Shown here one piece after another: positions 16,150 to 25,370 of a stretch of 64,000 nt of DNA (its first letter is position 1; every line of letters begins with the position of its first letter). The translations under genes were made by a program, and so were the position numbers. This DNA is from Indibacter alkaliphilus LW1 (GTDB taxonomy: Bacteria; Bacteroidota; Bacteroidia; Cytophagales; Cyclobacteriaceae), in NCBI RefSeq assembly GCF_000295935.2, contig NZ_ALWO02000032.1, forward strand, positions 1 to 64,000. The letters are read 5' to 3'. The notes under the pieces were generated by a model, which ran no database searches, had not been told where the DNA came from, and saw only the letters and a program-made list of their open reading frames with translations.

Positions 16150-18372
16150 ATGTATAAAATTTCAATTGCAAAGATTTGCTTCTATTTTTTATGTTTTTCA
16201 ATTGTGCTTCAAAACTGCACATCTAAAAATCCTGCCTCACAACCTCAACATAATTTAGGGTTTGAAGTTTGGACTAATAAATCGGATTTATCAGATGGTT
16301 GGAGTACTTGGGGAGATAAAAAGGTAGAAATCGACTCTACATTTTCTTATGAAGGGAAATACTCGGGTAAAATTTCATCAATTTCGGATAAAGAGTCTTT
16401 TGGTGGAATAGTTTATAAAATCCCAATTAAAGGAATAATAGGTGACAGTGTTCGATTGGAGGGTAAAATCCGATTTGAAAATATTTCAGAGGGTTTTGTT
16501 GGTTTAATTCTTAGAGTTGAAGAAAATGGAAATACCATACACTTTGAAAATCTTCAAGACCTAAATCTGAATGGAACAAAAGATTGGAGCACTTATCGAA
16601 TTACATTACCACTTGGATTTGGGAAGGATAACTTAACAATAGCCGGTATTATTCAAGGAAAAGGAACAGCTTGGTTTGATGATTTTAAGGTTCAAATAGA
16701 TGGCAAGGATATCAATAACTTCGAAATTCCTAATTTAAAACCGGGAATTTTTGAATCGGACACTATTTTTGATAAAGGATCTGAAATTATTTTAAGCCAA
16801 ATTACGGACCAGCAAATAAACAACTTGGCAATCACTGCCAAAATATGGTCTTTCCTAAAGTACTATCATCCCGAGGTAAATGCAGGTAAGTTTAATTGGG
16901 ACTATGAACTATTTAGGGTTTTACCTGAAATACTTAAAGCAAAAAATGATAAACTGAGAGACCAATCCTTTTTAAAATGGATCAAAAATTTAGGTACTGT
17001 GCCAACATGTGACCCTTGCGTTGAAGTATCTCCTGACTCTTTTTCTCTTGGAAATTTTGATTGGATTGAGCAGGAAAATATTTCAAATGATGTGAAAACG
17101 GCTTTAAAATGGATTTTTAAAAACAGAACCAGTGAGGAAAAGTTTTATGTCGGACCAGCAGAATATGGCCCTTCCCCTGTCTTTTCAAATGAGTTGGATT
17201 ACAAACAGTTTGCATACCCTGATGATGGGTTTAGATTACTTGCCCTTTTTAGATATTGGGGAGTAATTGAATATTTTTTTCCATATAAACATCTTATGGA
17301 TGAAGATTGGAATACTGTCTTAAAAACCTTTATCCCAATTTTCCTAAATGCCAAAAATGCCCTCGAATATGAATTGGCTTTGCTTCAATTAATCACTATG
17401 ATTAATGATAGCCATGCAAGTTTGAATGCAAGATTGATTGACCGAGAGCTCCGGGGAGACTATTACCCACCATTCAAAGTGGATTTTATTGAAAATAATT
17501 TGGTTGTAACCCAGCCATTGGTGGATAGCTTATCCCATCTAAGTGGTACAGTGGTCAGCCATTTCAATGGCAAAGAAATCCATAGTATTGTGGACAGTAT
17601 AAGACCATTTTTTCCAGCCTCTAATGAAGCTGCATTGAAAAGAGATATGGCTTGGCAAATTCTCCGAAGTAAAACAAAATCATCAACTATCACTTTTGAA
17701 AAAAAAGGATTAGCAACTATGGATTTTATTCATGCCAATTCATTCAACTCGATTTATGCGAATAAAAATCCAGATCCAGAGTCATTTAAAATGCTAACTC
17801 CTAATATTGCTTACTTGAATATCAAAAAATTAACTCCTACTGAGTTAGCGTCTGCTTTTGAGAAAATTCAGTCAACAAATGGGCTTATCATCGATTTAAG
17901 GACTTATCCTGAACATACCTTGGTCTATGATCTTGGAGCATTCCTAGTCAACACTCCCAAGGGATTTGTCAAAGGGAGCTTGCCCCAATATGATACACCA
18001 GGAAAATTCTATTTTACACAAATACTACAAATTAATCCGAACCCAACAGCCTTTTACTTGGGTAAGGTAATTCTTCTTGTAGACGAAAACACTCAAAGTG
18101 CTCCTGAATTCCATACAATGGGGCTTCAAGTTGGAGAAAACGTAATGACTATAGGTAGTCAAACGGCAGGAGCAGATGGCAATGTTGCAACTATTAAAAT
18201 TCCAGGTGGCTATTTAACTTTTTTCTCCGGAGTGGGAATCTATTACCCCGATGGAACAGAGACCCAAAGAGTGGGTATCAAAATAGACTTAGAGGTTAAA
18301 CCTACCTTCCAAGGTGTCAGGGAAGGTAGAGACGAAGTACTGGAAAAAGCGATTGAACTCTTGATAAAATAA
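16150..18372 (+). CDS. S41-family peptidase-like lipoprotein
   Basis: A 740-residue lipoprotein (signal ending VLQNC, lipid Cys at about residue 23). About 35-190 is a beta-sandwich, carbohydrate-binding-like domain (GFEVWTN, GWSTWGDKK, AWFDDFKVQIDG). About 220-430 is an alpha-helical region with KIWSFLKYYHPEVNAGKFNWDYE, common in Bacteroidota S41 proteins. The C-terminal half contains a PDZ-like part and the S41 protease core: PNIAYLNIKKLTP, NGLIIDLRTYPE, and TQSAPEFHTMG, in which Ser near residue 650 would be the nucleophile. The substrate is unknown. Its stop is 4 bp before the next gene, so the two are co-transcribed. Confidence 0.8.
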   Translation: MYKISIAKICFYFLCFSIVLQNCTSKNPASQPQHNLGFEVWTNKSDLSDGWSTWGDKKVEIDSTFSYEGKYSGKISSISDKESFGGIVYKIPIKGIIGDSVRLEGKIRFENISEGFVGLILRVEENGNTIHFENLQDLNLNGTKDWSTYRITLPLGFGKDNLTIAGIIQGKGTAWFDDFKVQIDGKDINNFEIPNLKPGIFESDTIFDKGSEIILSQITDQQINNLAITAKIWSFLKYYHPEVNAGKFNWDYELFRVLPEILKAKNDKLRDQSFLKWIKNLGTVPTCDPCVEVSPDSFSLGNFDWIEQENISNDVKTALKWIFKNRTSEEKFYVGPAEYGPSPVFSNELDYKQFAYPDDGFRLLALFRYWGVIEYFFPYKHLMDEDWNTVLKTFIPIFLNAKNALEYELALLQLITMINDSHASLNARLIDRELRGDYYPPFKVDFIENNLVVTQPLVDSLSHLSGTVVSHFNGKEIHSIVDSIRPFFPASNEAALKRDMAWQILRSKTKSSTITFEKKGLATMDFIHANSFNSIYANKNPDPESFKMLTPNIAYLNIKKLTPTELASAFEKIQSTNGLIIDLRTYPEHTLVYDLGAFLVNTPKGFVKGSLPQYDTPGKFYFTQILQINPNPTAFYLGKVILLVDENTQSAPEFHTMGLQVGENVMTIGSQTAGADGNVATIKIPGGYLTFFSGVGIYYPDGTETQRVGIKIDLEVKPTFQGVREGRDEVLEKAIELLIK

Positions 18373-18376
18373 AACT

Positions 18377-18949
18377 ATGACGAACTCAACTTTCTTTGAA
18401 AAAAGAGGACGGATAGTCCTTTTAATTTACCTCTTGACATTTTTCACTCAAGATATCCATGCGCAATTCAGTTCCTCTTTTTTTAAACTTTGCGTTTACA
18501 ATGAAAAAGATGAAATTCTATTGGTCAAATGGGAGGGAGAGTGGGAAGTGGTTGGAAATAGATTTAATCAAGATGTGAGTATTTCAGAATTTTTAGAATT
18601 CATGTCTTTAACTATGGGCATAGAAACAAATAATTGGGAACTGCGTGCAATTTTCACTAATCACTTACCTTCTCCACATCCAACTATTATGCATTATTAT
18701 TCAGCAAGATATGTATCTGGAGAAATTACACCACCAGAGGATTGTACTCATATTGGTTGGTTCAGTAAAGAAAAAGCCATGGAGGTAATTCCTTATCCGA
18801 TAATGAAAGAAATCCTCAATGCTATCCATGAAAATCCTAAAACTCTCATTACAGCTAAAGGAAGGGTTTATTTAGATAAAAATGGAGTAAGGCAAGAGGA
18901 AATGCTTGAAAATCCTCAACCCCTTAATAAAATATTACAATCCAACTAA
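18377..18949 (+). CDS. Exported NUDIX-fold protein without a catalytic NUDIX box
   Basis: A 190-residue protein with an N-terminal signal or anchor (about residues 12-30, hydrophobic, ending HAQ). The rest follows NUDIX topology: FFKLCVYNEKDEILLVKW, then WEVVGNRFNQDVSISEF, a long hairpin (PTIMHYYSARYVSG), and HIGWFSKEKAMEVIPY near the end. Where NUDIX hydrolases have the metal-binding REXXEEXG box this protein has FLEFMSLTMG, so the catalytic acids are missing. Export is also unusual, since NUDIX substrates are cytosolic. I infer a non-catalytic binding role, possibly with the S41-like lipoprotein encoded 4 bp upstream. The NUDIX assignment rests on pattern reading only. Confidence 0.6.
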   Translation: MTNSTFFEKRGRIVLLIYLLTFFTQDIHAQFSSSFFKLCVYNEKDEILLVKWEGEWEVVGNRFNQDVSISEFLEFMSLTMGIETNNWELRAIFTNHLPSPHPTIMHYYSARYVSGEITPPEDCTHIGWFSKEKAMEVIPYPIMKEILNAIHENPKTLITAKGRVYLDKNGVRQEEMLENPQPLNKILQSN

Positions 18950-19061
18950 TCCTTATCCATAATAGTTGATTGCATCCTAATTTGCTTTTTGAATTGAATT
19001 AACAAATCATTAAATCTTAGAGACTTTCAGATCGCATCAGTCTGAAACCAAATTTTCTTCT

Positions 19062-19069
19062 TACCTTTG
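19062..19069 (+). promoter_or_regulatory. Bacteroidota -7 element of typA
   Basis: TACCTTTG matches TAnnTTTG and lies 20 bp before the typA ATG, implying a leader of roughly 15 nt. Just upstream a small hairpin TTTCAGA/TCTGAAA (19025-19047) overlaps the expected -33 area and could be an operator or the end signal of the preceding gene. Confidence 0.6.
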
Positions 19070-19089
19070 CACCCTAATTCAATTTTACA

Positions 19090-20895
19090 ATGCAAAGTAT
19101 TCGGAATATCGCGATTATCGCACACGTTGACCACGGCAAGACGACCCTCGTGGACAAAATCATCCATGCCTCCAAAATCTTTCGTGAAAACCAACAGTTT
19201 GACGATTTAATCCTGGATAACAACGACTTGGAAAGGGAAAGAGGAATTACCATTCTATCCAAGAACGTATCCGTAAGATATAAAGACACCAAAATCAACA
19301 TCATTGACACCCCCGGTCACGCCGACTTTGGAGGTGAAGTGGAAAGGGTATTGAAAATGGCTGATGGGGTTATCCTATTGGTAGATGCCTTTGAAGGCCC
19401 TATGCCTCAGACACGTTTTGTGTTGGGTAAAGCGCTTGACCTTGGGCTTACTCCTATTGTGGTGGTCAATAAAGTGGACAAAGAAAACTGTAGACCTGAC
19501 GAAGTTCAGGAATCAGTATTTGAACTGATGTTCAACCTAGATGCCACTGAAGAGCAGCTCAACTTCCAGACTTTGTACGGCTCTGCCAAGCAAAACTGGA
19601 TGGGACCTGATTGGCAAAACCCAACCGACTCCATTATTCCACTTCTAGACGCTATCGTTGAGCATATTCCTGCTCCAAAAATTGACGAAGGAACTGTTCA
19701 AATGCAGATCACCTCCCTGGATTATTCGAACTTCGTAGGCCGTATTGCTATTGGCAGGGTAAAAAGAGGAACCATCAAGGAAGGCGCTCAGTTGATGCTA
19801 TGCAAAGCTGATGGTGTATTCAAAAAAGTAAAAGTAAAAGAACTTCATACTTTTGAAGGTCTTGGTAAAAACAAAGTTACAGAAGTTGTTGCCGGTGATA
19901 TCTGTGCGGTAACGGGCATTGAAGATTTTGAAATCGGAGATACATTAGCTGACTTGGAAAACCCTGAACCACTTCCAAGAATTGCGATTGATGAGCCTAC
20001 TATGAACATGCTCTTCACGATCAACAACTCTCCTTTCTTCGGTAAAGAAGGAAAGTTTGTGACTTCACGTCACTTGAGAGATAGATTGATGAAAGAGATG
20101 GAAAAGAACTTGGCTTTGAGAGTAGAATCAACTGACTCCGAAGACAAATTCTTGGTCTATGGTCGCGGTATCCTTCACTTGTCAGTCTTAATCGAGACCA
20201 TGAGAAGAGAAGGTTATGAACTTCAAGTAGGTCAGCCTCAGGTGATTTTCAAAGAAATCGATGGTGTAAAACACGAGCCAATTGAAGTTTTGGTCGTTGA
20301 CGTACCTGAGACAACTGCTGGAAAAGTGATAGAGTTAGCTACACAGAGAAAAGGCGAACTCCTTGTCATGGAACCAAAAGGCGATCTTCAACACCTTGAG
20401 TTCAGAATCCCTTCAAGAGGTTTGATCGGATTGAGAAACAATGTCTTGACTGCTACCCAAGGTGAAGCGATCATGAACCACAGATTCTCCGCTTACGAGC
20501 CTTTCAAGGGAAATATCCCCGAAAGAAACAACGGATCACTGATTTCCATGGAAGCCGGTCAGTGTACTGCGTATGCAATTGATAAATTGCAGGATAGAGG
20601 CACCTTCTTTATTGAGCCAGGAGACGAGCTATACACAGGTCAGGTGATCGGCGAAAACTCCCGTGACAATGACATTGTAGTTAACGTACAGAAAGGTAAA
20701 AAATTGACTAACATGCGTGCTTCAGGTTCTGATGACAATACCAGAATCGCTCCTGCCAAAAAATTCTCCTTGGAAGAGGCTATGGAATACATCCAAAAAG
20801 ATGAATATCTTGAAATCACGCCTAAGTCTATCCGAATGAGAAAAATCTACTTGGATGAAAATGAGAGAACGAGAATGGCGAAGAAAGATTCATAA
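19090..20895 (+). CDS. typA: Translational GTPase TypA/BipA
   Basis: A 601-residue ribosome-associated translational GTPase that assists 50S assembly and stress adaptation. The G-domain motifs are complete: HVDHGKTT (G1, about residues 12-19), RGITI (G2), DTPGHADFGGE (G3) and NKVD (G4). Domains II, III and V and the TypA-specific C-terminal domain follow (SRGLIGLRNNVLTATQGEAI, RNNGSLISMEAG, ITPKSIRMRK). Length is typical. It stands alone between its own promoter and a terminator, convergent with icd. Confidence 0.97.
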   Translation: MQSIRNIAIIAHVDHGKTTLVDKIIHASKIFRENQQFDDLILDNNDLERERGITILSKNVSVRYKDTKINIIDTPGHADFGGEVERVLKMADGVILLVDAFEGPMPQTRFVLGKALDLGLTPIVVVNKVDKENCRPDEVQESVFELMFNLDATEEQLNFQTLYGSAKQNWMGPDWQNPTDSIIPLLDAIVEHIPAPKIDEGTVQMQITSLDYSNFVGRIAIGRVKRGTIKEGAQLMLCKADGVFKKVKVKELHTFEGLGKNKVTEVVAGDICAVTGIEDFEIGDTLADLENPEPLPRIAIDEPTMNMLFTINNSPFFGKEGKFVTSRHLRDRLMKEMEKNLALRVESTDSEDKFLVYGRGILHLSVLIETMRREGYELQVGQPQVIFKEIDGVKHEPIEVLVVDVPETTAGKVIELATQRKGELLVMEPKGDLQHLEFRIPSRGLIGLRNNVLTATQGEAIMNHRFSAYEPFKGNIPERNNGSLISMEAGQCTAYAIDKLQDRGTFFIEPGDELYTGQVIGENSRDNDIVVNVQKGKKLTNMRASGSDDNTRIAPAKKFSLEEAMEYIQKDEYLEITPKSIRMRKIYLDENERTRMAKKDS

Positions 20896-20929
20896 TTGTA
20901 CAAAGTTTAAAGTACCAAGTACAAAGATG

Positions 20930-20967
20930 GACCCCGGAAGTTGAAAGACTTTTGGGGTCTTTTTTTT
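20930..20967 (+). terminator. Rho-independent terminator of typA
   Basis: GACCCC (20930-20935) pairs with GGGGTC (20954-20959), with further AAGT/ACTT pairing inside, followed by a run of Ts to 20967. Confidence 0.85.
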
Positions 20968-20968
20968 G

Positions 20969-20998
20969 ACCTTTGAGGTTTCCAAAAACCTCGAAGGT
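20969..20998. repeat. 13-bp hairpin behind the typA terminator
   Basis: ACCTTTGAGGTTT (20969-20981) pairs with AAACCTCGAAGGT (20986-20998) around a 4-nt loop, with a single T-G pair. It has no T run and sits next to, not in, the terminator. It resembles a short intergenic palindrome of the REP type; only one copy is visible here. Confidence 0.45.
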
Positions 20999-21090
20999 AT
21001 CTTCCTGAAAAGCATCAAGAATTGAAAACCTATTATTACTCTTTTTTAAGTGATACCTTTCACCAATACATCTAAACTATCCAATAATCA

Positions 21091-21120
21091 AAAAACCGGA
21101 CATCTCTGCCCGGCTTTTTT
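21091..21120. terminator. Terminator-like hairpin between typA and icd
   Basis: AAAAACCGG (21091-21099) and CCGG plus T run (21110-21120) form a hairpin flanked by A and T runs, so it could stop transcription in both directions, most usefully icd on the minus strand. Confidence 0.6.
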
Positions 21121-21139
21121 ATCAAGAGACTCTTGTCTT

Positions 21140-21195
21140 CATCCTTCATCCTTCATCTCTCATCCTTCATCCTTCCTCCCTCATCCTTCATCCTT
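21140..21195. repeat. Tandem heptamer repeat, eight units
   Basis: Eight consecutive 7-nt units of CATCCTT: six are exact, and units 3 and 6 are variants (CATCTCT, CCTCCCT). The array lies 3 bp beyond the icd stop codon, outside any gene. It is a simple repeat likely to change length by replication slippage. Confidence 0.8.
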
Positions 21196-21198
21196 TTC

Positions 21199-22653
21199 TT
21201 ACTCTCCCTGAGCCAAGCTATAAGCCCTCACACCATCAAAGGAATAAAGGTTTTCAGTCTTAATGAAGTCAAAGCCTAATTTAGCAATCTGATCCATCAA
21301 ATCCAGTACTTGGGCATGTGAAACCGGTGATTGATCCGCTTTTTGGAATCTACATCTCCAATGATCCGTACAGAATGTTTCTTTCATTCCTCCTGGGTAC
21401 ACTTTGATTCCTCTATTCGTTATCAGCTGGAGCACAAGGCCATCTGCGTCCGCTTTTCTCAAAGAGTCTCCGATAGAGTTAGGGTCTCTACCGTCTTTAT
21501 CCCAATCGATAAACACATCCACGCCTATAAGTTTTTTCTCAGATTTGGTCACTGGAGAAAGTTTGATACTGATAGGGTCTTTGGCTGATTTGTCAAAAAT
21601 AGCCGGAGTCATATTGACAGGCTTTTGTCCTAATCTTTCAATCACTGCTTGGGCAAACTCCTGAGTACCTACTTTTTTGCTGGAAATCCCTTCCTGATAA
21701 ATATCACCTGTATGGATTCCATCTTCCAAAGTTTTCATCCAGGCATTGCCTACTTTCTCAGCGATCTCAGGCTGACCGATGTGTACAAGCATCATCACAG
21801 CGCCGTTGAGCAATCCTGATGGATTGGCCATGTCCTGTCCGGCAATATCCGGAGCAGATCCATGAATAGCTTCAAACATAGCAACTTCCTCTCCCACATT
21901 GGCAGAGCCACCCAAACCAACAGAACCTGTCACCTGTGCAGCAATATCCGAAATGATATCCCCGTAAAGATTCAATGTCACGATCACGTCAAACATTTCC
22001 GGTCTTTCAGCAATCAAAGCTGAACCTATGTCGATGATTTTATGATCAGTTTCTATCTCTGGGTATTCTTTGGCAATATCATTGAAGGTTTTGTGGAATA
22101 GTCCATCAGCCAATTTCATGATATTATCCTTCGTCATGCAAGTCACTTTCTTTCTGCCATATTTCTTTGCATATTCAAAGGCATATCTGATGATTTTTTC
22201 AGAACCCGGCTGGGAAATCAATTTCAGACACTGATAGACTTCTTGTGTTTGTCTGTGTTCGATACCAGCATATAAATCCTCCTCATTTTCCCTGATTATG
22301 ACCAAATCTGTCTTAGGGAAATGCGTCTTTACAAAAGGTGAATAAGCTTTACAAGGCCTTACATTGGCAAAAAGTCCAAAGGATTTCCTGGTGGTCACGT
22401 TCAGACTTTTGAATCCTCCTCCCTGAGGAGTCGTGATCGGAGACTTCAAAAATACTTTGGTTTCTCTCAAAGAATCAAAAGCCTTAGGCTCCATTCCTGA
22501 ACTGATCCCCTTCAAATATACCTGTTCGCCGATTTCAATGATATCATATTCCAGTTGAGCGCCAGCAGCTTCTAGTATGCTGAGTGTGGCTTTCATAATT
22601 TCCGGTCCGATCCCATCACCATAGGCAACAGTAATTTTTGTTTTTGACGACAT
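21199..22653 (-). CDS. icd: NADP-dependent isocitrate dehydrogenase
   Basis: A 484-residue cytosolic enzyme of the isocitrate/isopropylmalate dehydrogenase family: isocitrate + NADP+ to 2-oxoglutarate + CO2. Visible blocks are VAYGDGIGPEIM, LNVTTRKSFGLFANVRPCKA, VIIRENEEDLYAG, TLNLYGDIISDIAAQ and FEAIHGSAPDIAGQD (cofactor loop). The extra C-terminal domain (about 340-484) makes it longer than isopropylmalate dehydrogenase and matches the Thermus-type enzyme. I chose the ATG at 22653 (MSSKTKITVAYG); the upstream in-frame start at 22764 would add a spurious hydrophobic leader. A possible -7 box (TATTTTTG on the minus strand) lies at 22697-22690. Confidence 0.92.
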   Translation of the reverse strand: MSSKTKITVAYGDGIGPEIMKATLSILEAAGAQLEYDIIEIGEQVYLKGISSGMEPKAFDSLRETKVFLKSPITTPQGGGFKSLNVTTRKSFGLFANVRPCKAYSPFVKTHFPKTDLVIIRENEEDLYAGIEHRQTQEVYQCLKLISQPGSEKIIRYAFEYAKKYGRKKVTCMTKDNIMKLADGLFHKTFNDIAKEYPEIETDHKIIDIGSALIAERPEMFDVIVTLNLYGDIISDIAAQVTGSVGLGGSANVGEEVAMFEAIHGSAPDIAGQDMANPSGLLNGAVMMLVHIGQPEIAEKVGNAWMKTLEDGIHTGDIYQEGISSKKVGTQEFAQAVIERLGQKPVNMTPAIFDKSAKDPISIKLSPVTKSEKKLIGVDVFIDWDKDGRDPNSIGDSLRKADADGLVLQLITNRGIKVYPGGMKETFCTDHWRCRFQKADQSPVSHAQVLDLMDQIAKLGFDFIKTENLYSFDGVRAYSLAQGE

Positions 22654-22827
22654 ATATAAAATGAGTTTTGTTGAAATTTCGATGTGGTACAAAAATATAA
22701 AAATAAAGGCTATGAGCAGGGTAAACCTATTATAAATTAGCACATAAATAAAAATAGACAACAAACGATTGAATTATTGGAACAAGGCACTTTGGATACA
22801 AACAGATTGTATTTTTCTAAGGAATGC

Positions 22828-22858
22828 TTTGGGAATGCCTGTCAGCCTTGTATATTTG
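22828..22858 (+). promoter_or_regulatory. Complete Bacteroidota-type promoter for the crotonase gene
   Basis: TTTG (22828-22831, -33) and TATATTTG (22851-22858, -7) are separated by 19 bp, matching the TTTG-N19-21-TAnnTTTG consensus. The ATG follows at 22882. Confidence 0.7.
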
Positions 22859-22881
22859 GCCCCTAACCATCACCAAATCCA

Positions 22882-23667
22882 ATGGCTGATAATACCAACA
22901 TTCTCTCAGAAGAAAAAGAAGGGATTTTATACCTGACAGTAAATAGAGAATCGAAGCTCAATGCATTGAACTTTGATACCCTCGAAGAAATCAGGAATAT
23001 TTTTAATGAAGTATCGGACAATAAGGACATCAAGGCAGTAATCATCACCGGTTCAGGTGAAAAAGCCTTCATTGCAGGTGCCGATATCAGTGAAATTGCA
23101 GGGCTCAATGAGCTCAACGCAAGGAAGTTTGCCGAAAACGGGCAGGAAATATTCAGCCTCATAGAAAACTGTCACAAACCTGTGATTGCCGTTGTCAATG
23201 GATTTGCCTTAGGTGGCGGATGTGAATTAGCAATGGCATGTCACATGAGAATTGCTACAGCAAACGCTAAGTTTGGACAGCCTGAGGTAAATTTGGGAAT
23301 TATTCCAGGATACGGTGGAACGCAAAGACTGACTTATCTGATTGGCAGAGGAAAAGCCAATGAGCTAATGATGACGGGAGACATGATAGGGGCAGAGGAA
23401 GCAAAATCTTTGGGCCTTGTAAATCATGTCTGCGAGACCAAAGCAGCAGCTATGGAAAAAGCAGGGGAAATCATCCAGAAGGTCATGAGTAAGGCGCCAT
23501 TAGCCATTGGAATGATTGTAGACTGTGTCAATGCAGTATTTATCCAAGGTGAAAATGGTTATCAAACTGAAGCAAACAGTTTTGCCCGATGTGTCAAGTC
23601 GGGAGATTATAAAGAAGGCACTTCGGCATTCCTTGAAAAAAGAAAACCGGTTTTCAAAGGGGAGTAA
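22882..23667 (+). CDS. Enoyl-CoA hydratase (crotonase family)
   Basis: A 261-residue crotonase-fold enzyme, probably hydrating trans-2-enoyl-CoA to 3-hydroxyacyl-CoA in fatty acid or amino acid breakdown. The oxyanion-hole segment AFIAGADISEIAG and both catalytic glutamates are present: one in FALGGGCELAMAC, the other in FGQPEVNLGIIPGYGGTQRL. The C-terminal part (SGDYKEGTSAFLEKRKPVFKG) is also typical. Having both glutamates argues for hydratase rather than isomerase or thioesterase. It is followed after 21 bp by the flippase gene. Confidence 0.9.
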   Translation: MADNTNILSEEKEGILYLTVNRESKLNALNFDTLEEIRNIFNEVSDNKDIKAVIITGSGEKAFIAGADISEIAGLNELNARKFAENGQEIFSLIENCHKPVIAVVNGFALGGGCELAMACHMRIATANAKFGQPEVNLGIIPGYGGTQRLTYLIGRGKANELMMTGDMIGAEEAKSLGLVNHVCETKAAAMEKAGEIIQKVMSKAPLAIGMIVDCVNAVFIQGENGYQTEANSFARCVKSGDYKEGTSAFLEKRKPVFKGE

Positions 23668-23688
23668 ATCCCCTTTTCTTTTTTAACC

Positions 23689-25209
23689 ATGGGGCAACTC
23701 AAACAATTAGCCGGACAGACAGCTATATATGGGATCAGCAGTATCCTTGGCCGCACTGTTAACTTTTTATTAATACCCATTTACACAGCTTACCTGACCA
23801 AAGACGCTGTAGGAGCTTACACAGCTCTATATGGCTATATGGCACTTTTCAACATTATTTTTACCTATGGGATGGAAACTACTTATTTCCGATATGCCAC
23901 GGGAAAAGGTCTGGATCCTGAAAAAGTCTTCTCCCAGATTCAATCATTACTGATCACCACTTCCCTTTCTTTGGGGGCTATCATTTATCTCTCCGCACCC
24001 ACCCTGGCCTCATGGCTCAATTATGAAGGGCAAGAGCATCTTTTTAGATGGATTGCCTGGATATTGGCCATTGATGCAGTTTTGGTGATACCCTATGCCA
24101 AGCTGAGAAAAGAAAACAAGGCTTTTCAATTTGCCCTTACCAAACTGAGCAATATCCTGATCAATGTGGGGCTGAATGTTTTTTTTATTGTCCTTTGTTA
24201 TCAGATATGGAATGGGAACTGGTTTTCGGAGCTTGTGCCCCTAATCGGCAAAATATACAACCCTGATTGGGGAGTCGAATATATCTTTATTTCCAACTTA
24301 ATAGCGAATGCGGCAATGATTCCGGTTTTGATCTGGTTGACCAAAACATTCCGCTTTGCCATCAACAGAGAATTTCTCAAACCCATTTGGCATTATGCAT
24401 TCCCACTTTTATTTATGGGATTGGCTGGAACTATCAATGAAACTTTTTCCCGGACTATCTTTGAATATGTGCTACCTGAAGGTTTCTATGAAGGGCTGAC
24501 ATCAAGAGAAGCTACAGGTATATTCGGTGCCAACTTCAAATTGGCCATTTTGATGAACCTCATCATTCAGGCATTTAAATATGCTGCAGAACCTTTTTTC
24601 TTCAATCAGTCCACTGAAAAAAACAGTCCGCAAACTTTTGCTACCGTAATGCACGCATTTATTATCTTTTGCTCAGGCTTGATGATAGCGGTTTCAGTAA
24701 ATCTGGATTTGATAGGTAGCCTCTTTCTAAGAGGTGAGGGTTATGCTATGGGCAATCATATTGTACCTGTTTTGCTGCTCGGTTACTTGATGCTTGGAAT
24801 TTATTTCAATCTCAGCATTTGGTTTAAACTTACAGATCAAACAAAATACAGCTTTTACATCACTGTTTTAGGTGCTATAGTAACTGTCACAGTCATGTTG
24901 ACGCTTGTTCCCAGAATCGGGTTAATGGGAGGAGCACTAAGTACACTCTGCTGCTACACAGTCATGAGTATTACTTGCTATTTCATTGGGCAAAAACATT
25001 TTCCAATACCTTACCAAGCCGGAAAGGGGATTTTTTACCTTTTGATGGCCTTTGGGCTGAGTTATCTTGGATTTTATTGGGACTGGGGTACACCTTTTCT
25101 TCAATTTATAGGAAAGAATAGTCTGTTGATTGTTTTTGTTCTTGTAGTTTTGTGGCTGGAAAAAAAAGAAGTTCAGAAAATACGCGACAGACTAAATCCT
25201 AAATCATAA
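23689..25209 (+). CDS. Polysaccharide flippase-like protein (MOP superfamily)
   Basis: A 506-residue integral membrane protein with about 14 hydrophobic segments. The N-terminus GQTAIYGISSILGRTVNFLL and early loop YGYMALFNIIFTYGMETTYF are typical of the Wzx-like/polysaccharide export branch of the MOP superfamily, which flips lipid-linked sugars across the inner membrane. The substrate could be O-antigen, exopolysaccharide or lipid II; no glycosyltransferases lie nearby to decide. The C-terminus ends in a short charged tail. It follows the crotonase gene closely and may share its promoter. Confidence 0.83.
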   Translation: MGQLKQLAGQTAIYGISSILGRTVNFLLIPIYTAYLTKDAVGAYTALYGYMALFNIIFTYGMETTYFRYATGKGLDPEKVFSQIQSLLITTSLSLGAIIYLSAPTLASWLNYEGQEHLFRWIAWILAIDAVLVIPYAKLRKENKAFQFALTKLSNILINVGLNVFFIVLCYQIWNGNWFSELVPLIGKIYNPDWGVEYIFISNLIANAAMIPVLIWLTKTFRFAINREFLKPIWHYAFPLLFMGLAGTINETFSRTIFEYVLPEGFYEGLTSREATGIFGANFKLAILMNLIIQAFKYAAEPFFFNQSTEKNSPQTFATVMHAFIIFCSGLMIAVSVNLDLIGSLFLRGEGYAMGNHIVPVLLLGYLMLGIYFNLSIWFKLTDQTKYSFYITVLGAIVTVTVMLTLVPRIGLMGGALSTLCCYTVMSITCYFIGQKHFPIPYQAGKGIFYLLMAFGLSYLGFYWDWGTPFLQFIGKNSLLIVFVLVVLWLEKKEVQKIRDRLNPKS

Positions 25210-25235
25210 AAAGTCCTCTCAAAGGTAATGCTATT

Positions 25236-25338
25236 AATTCAGGAAAAGTCTAAACCATCACCAGTGATGTTCACCAAGGTTATTCGCACTGAATGAATCC
25301 ACGTAAATTGACCGTATTCTTTTTTGAATTCCTGAATT
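25236..25338. repeat. Inverted repeat and small hairpin upstream of dut
   Basis: AATTCAGGAA (25236-25245) is exactly complementary to TTCCTGAATT (25329-25338). Inside lies a compact hairpin CATCACCAGTGATG (25256-25269). The whole sits between the flippase stop and the dut start (25371), so it may be a structured leader or a terminator remnant; there is no T run. Confidence 0.35.
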
Positions 25339-25370
25339 GGCCTATCCTATAATATAAATTTAAAAAGTAT

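Noticed and set aside
22654-22764. Hydrophobic extension upstream of isocitrate dehydrogenase
   Set aside because: A soluble cytosolic enzyme would not carry it; the conserved start MSSKTKITVAYG begins at 22653, and the extension is AT-rich spacer.
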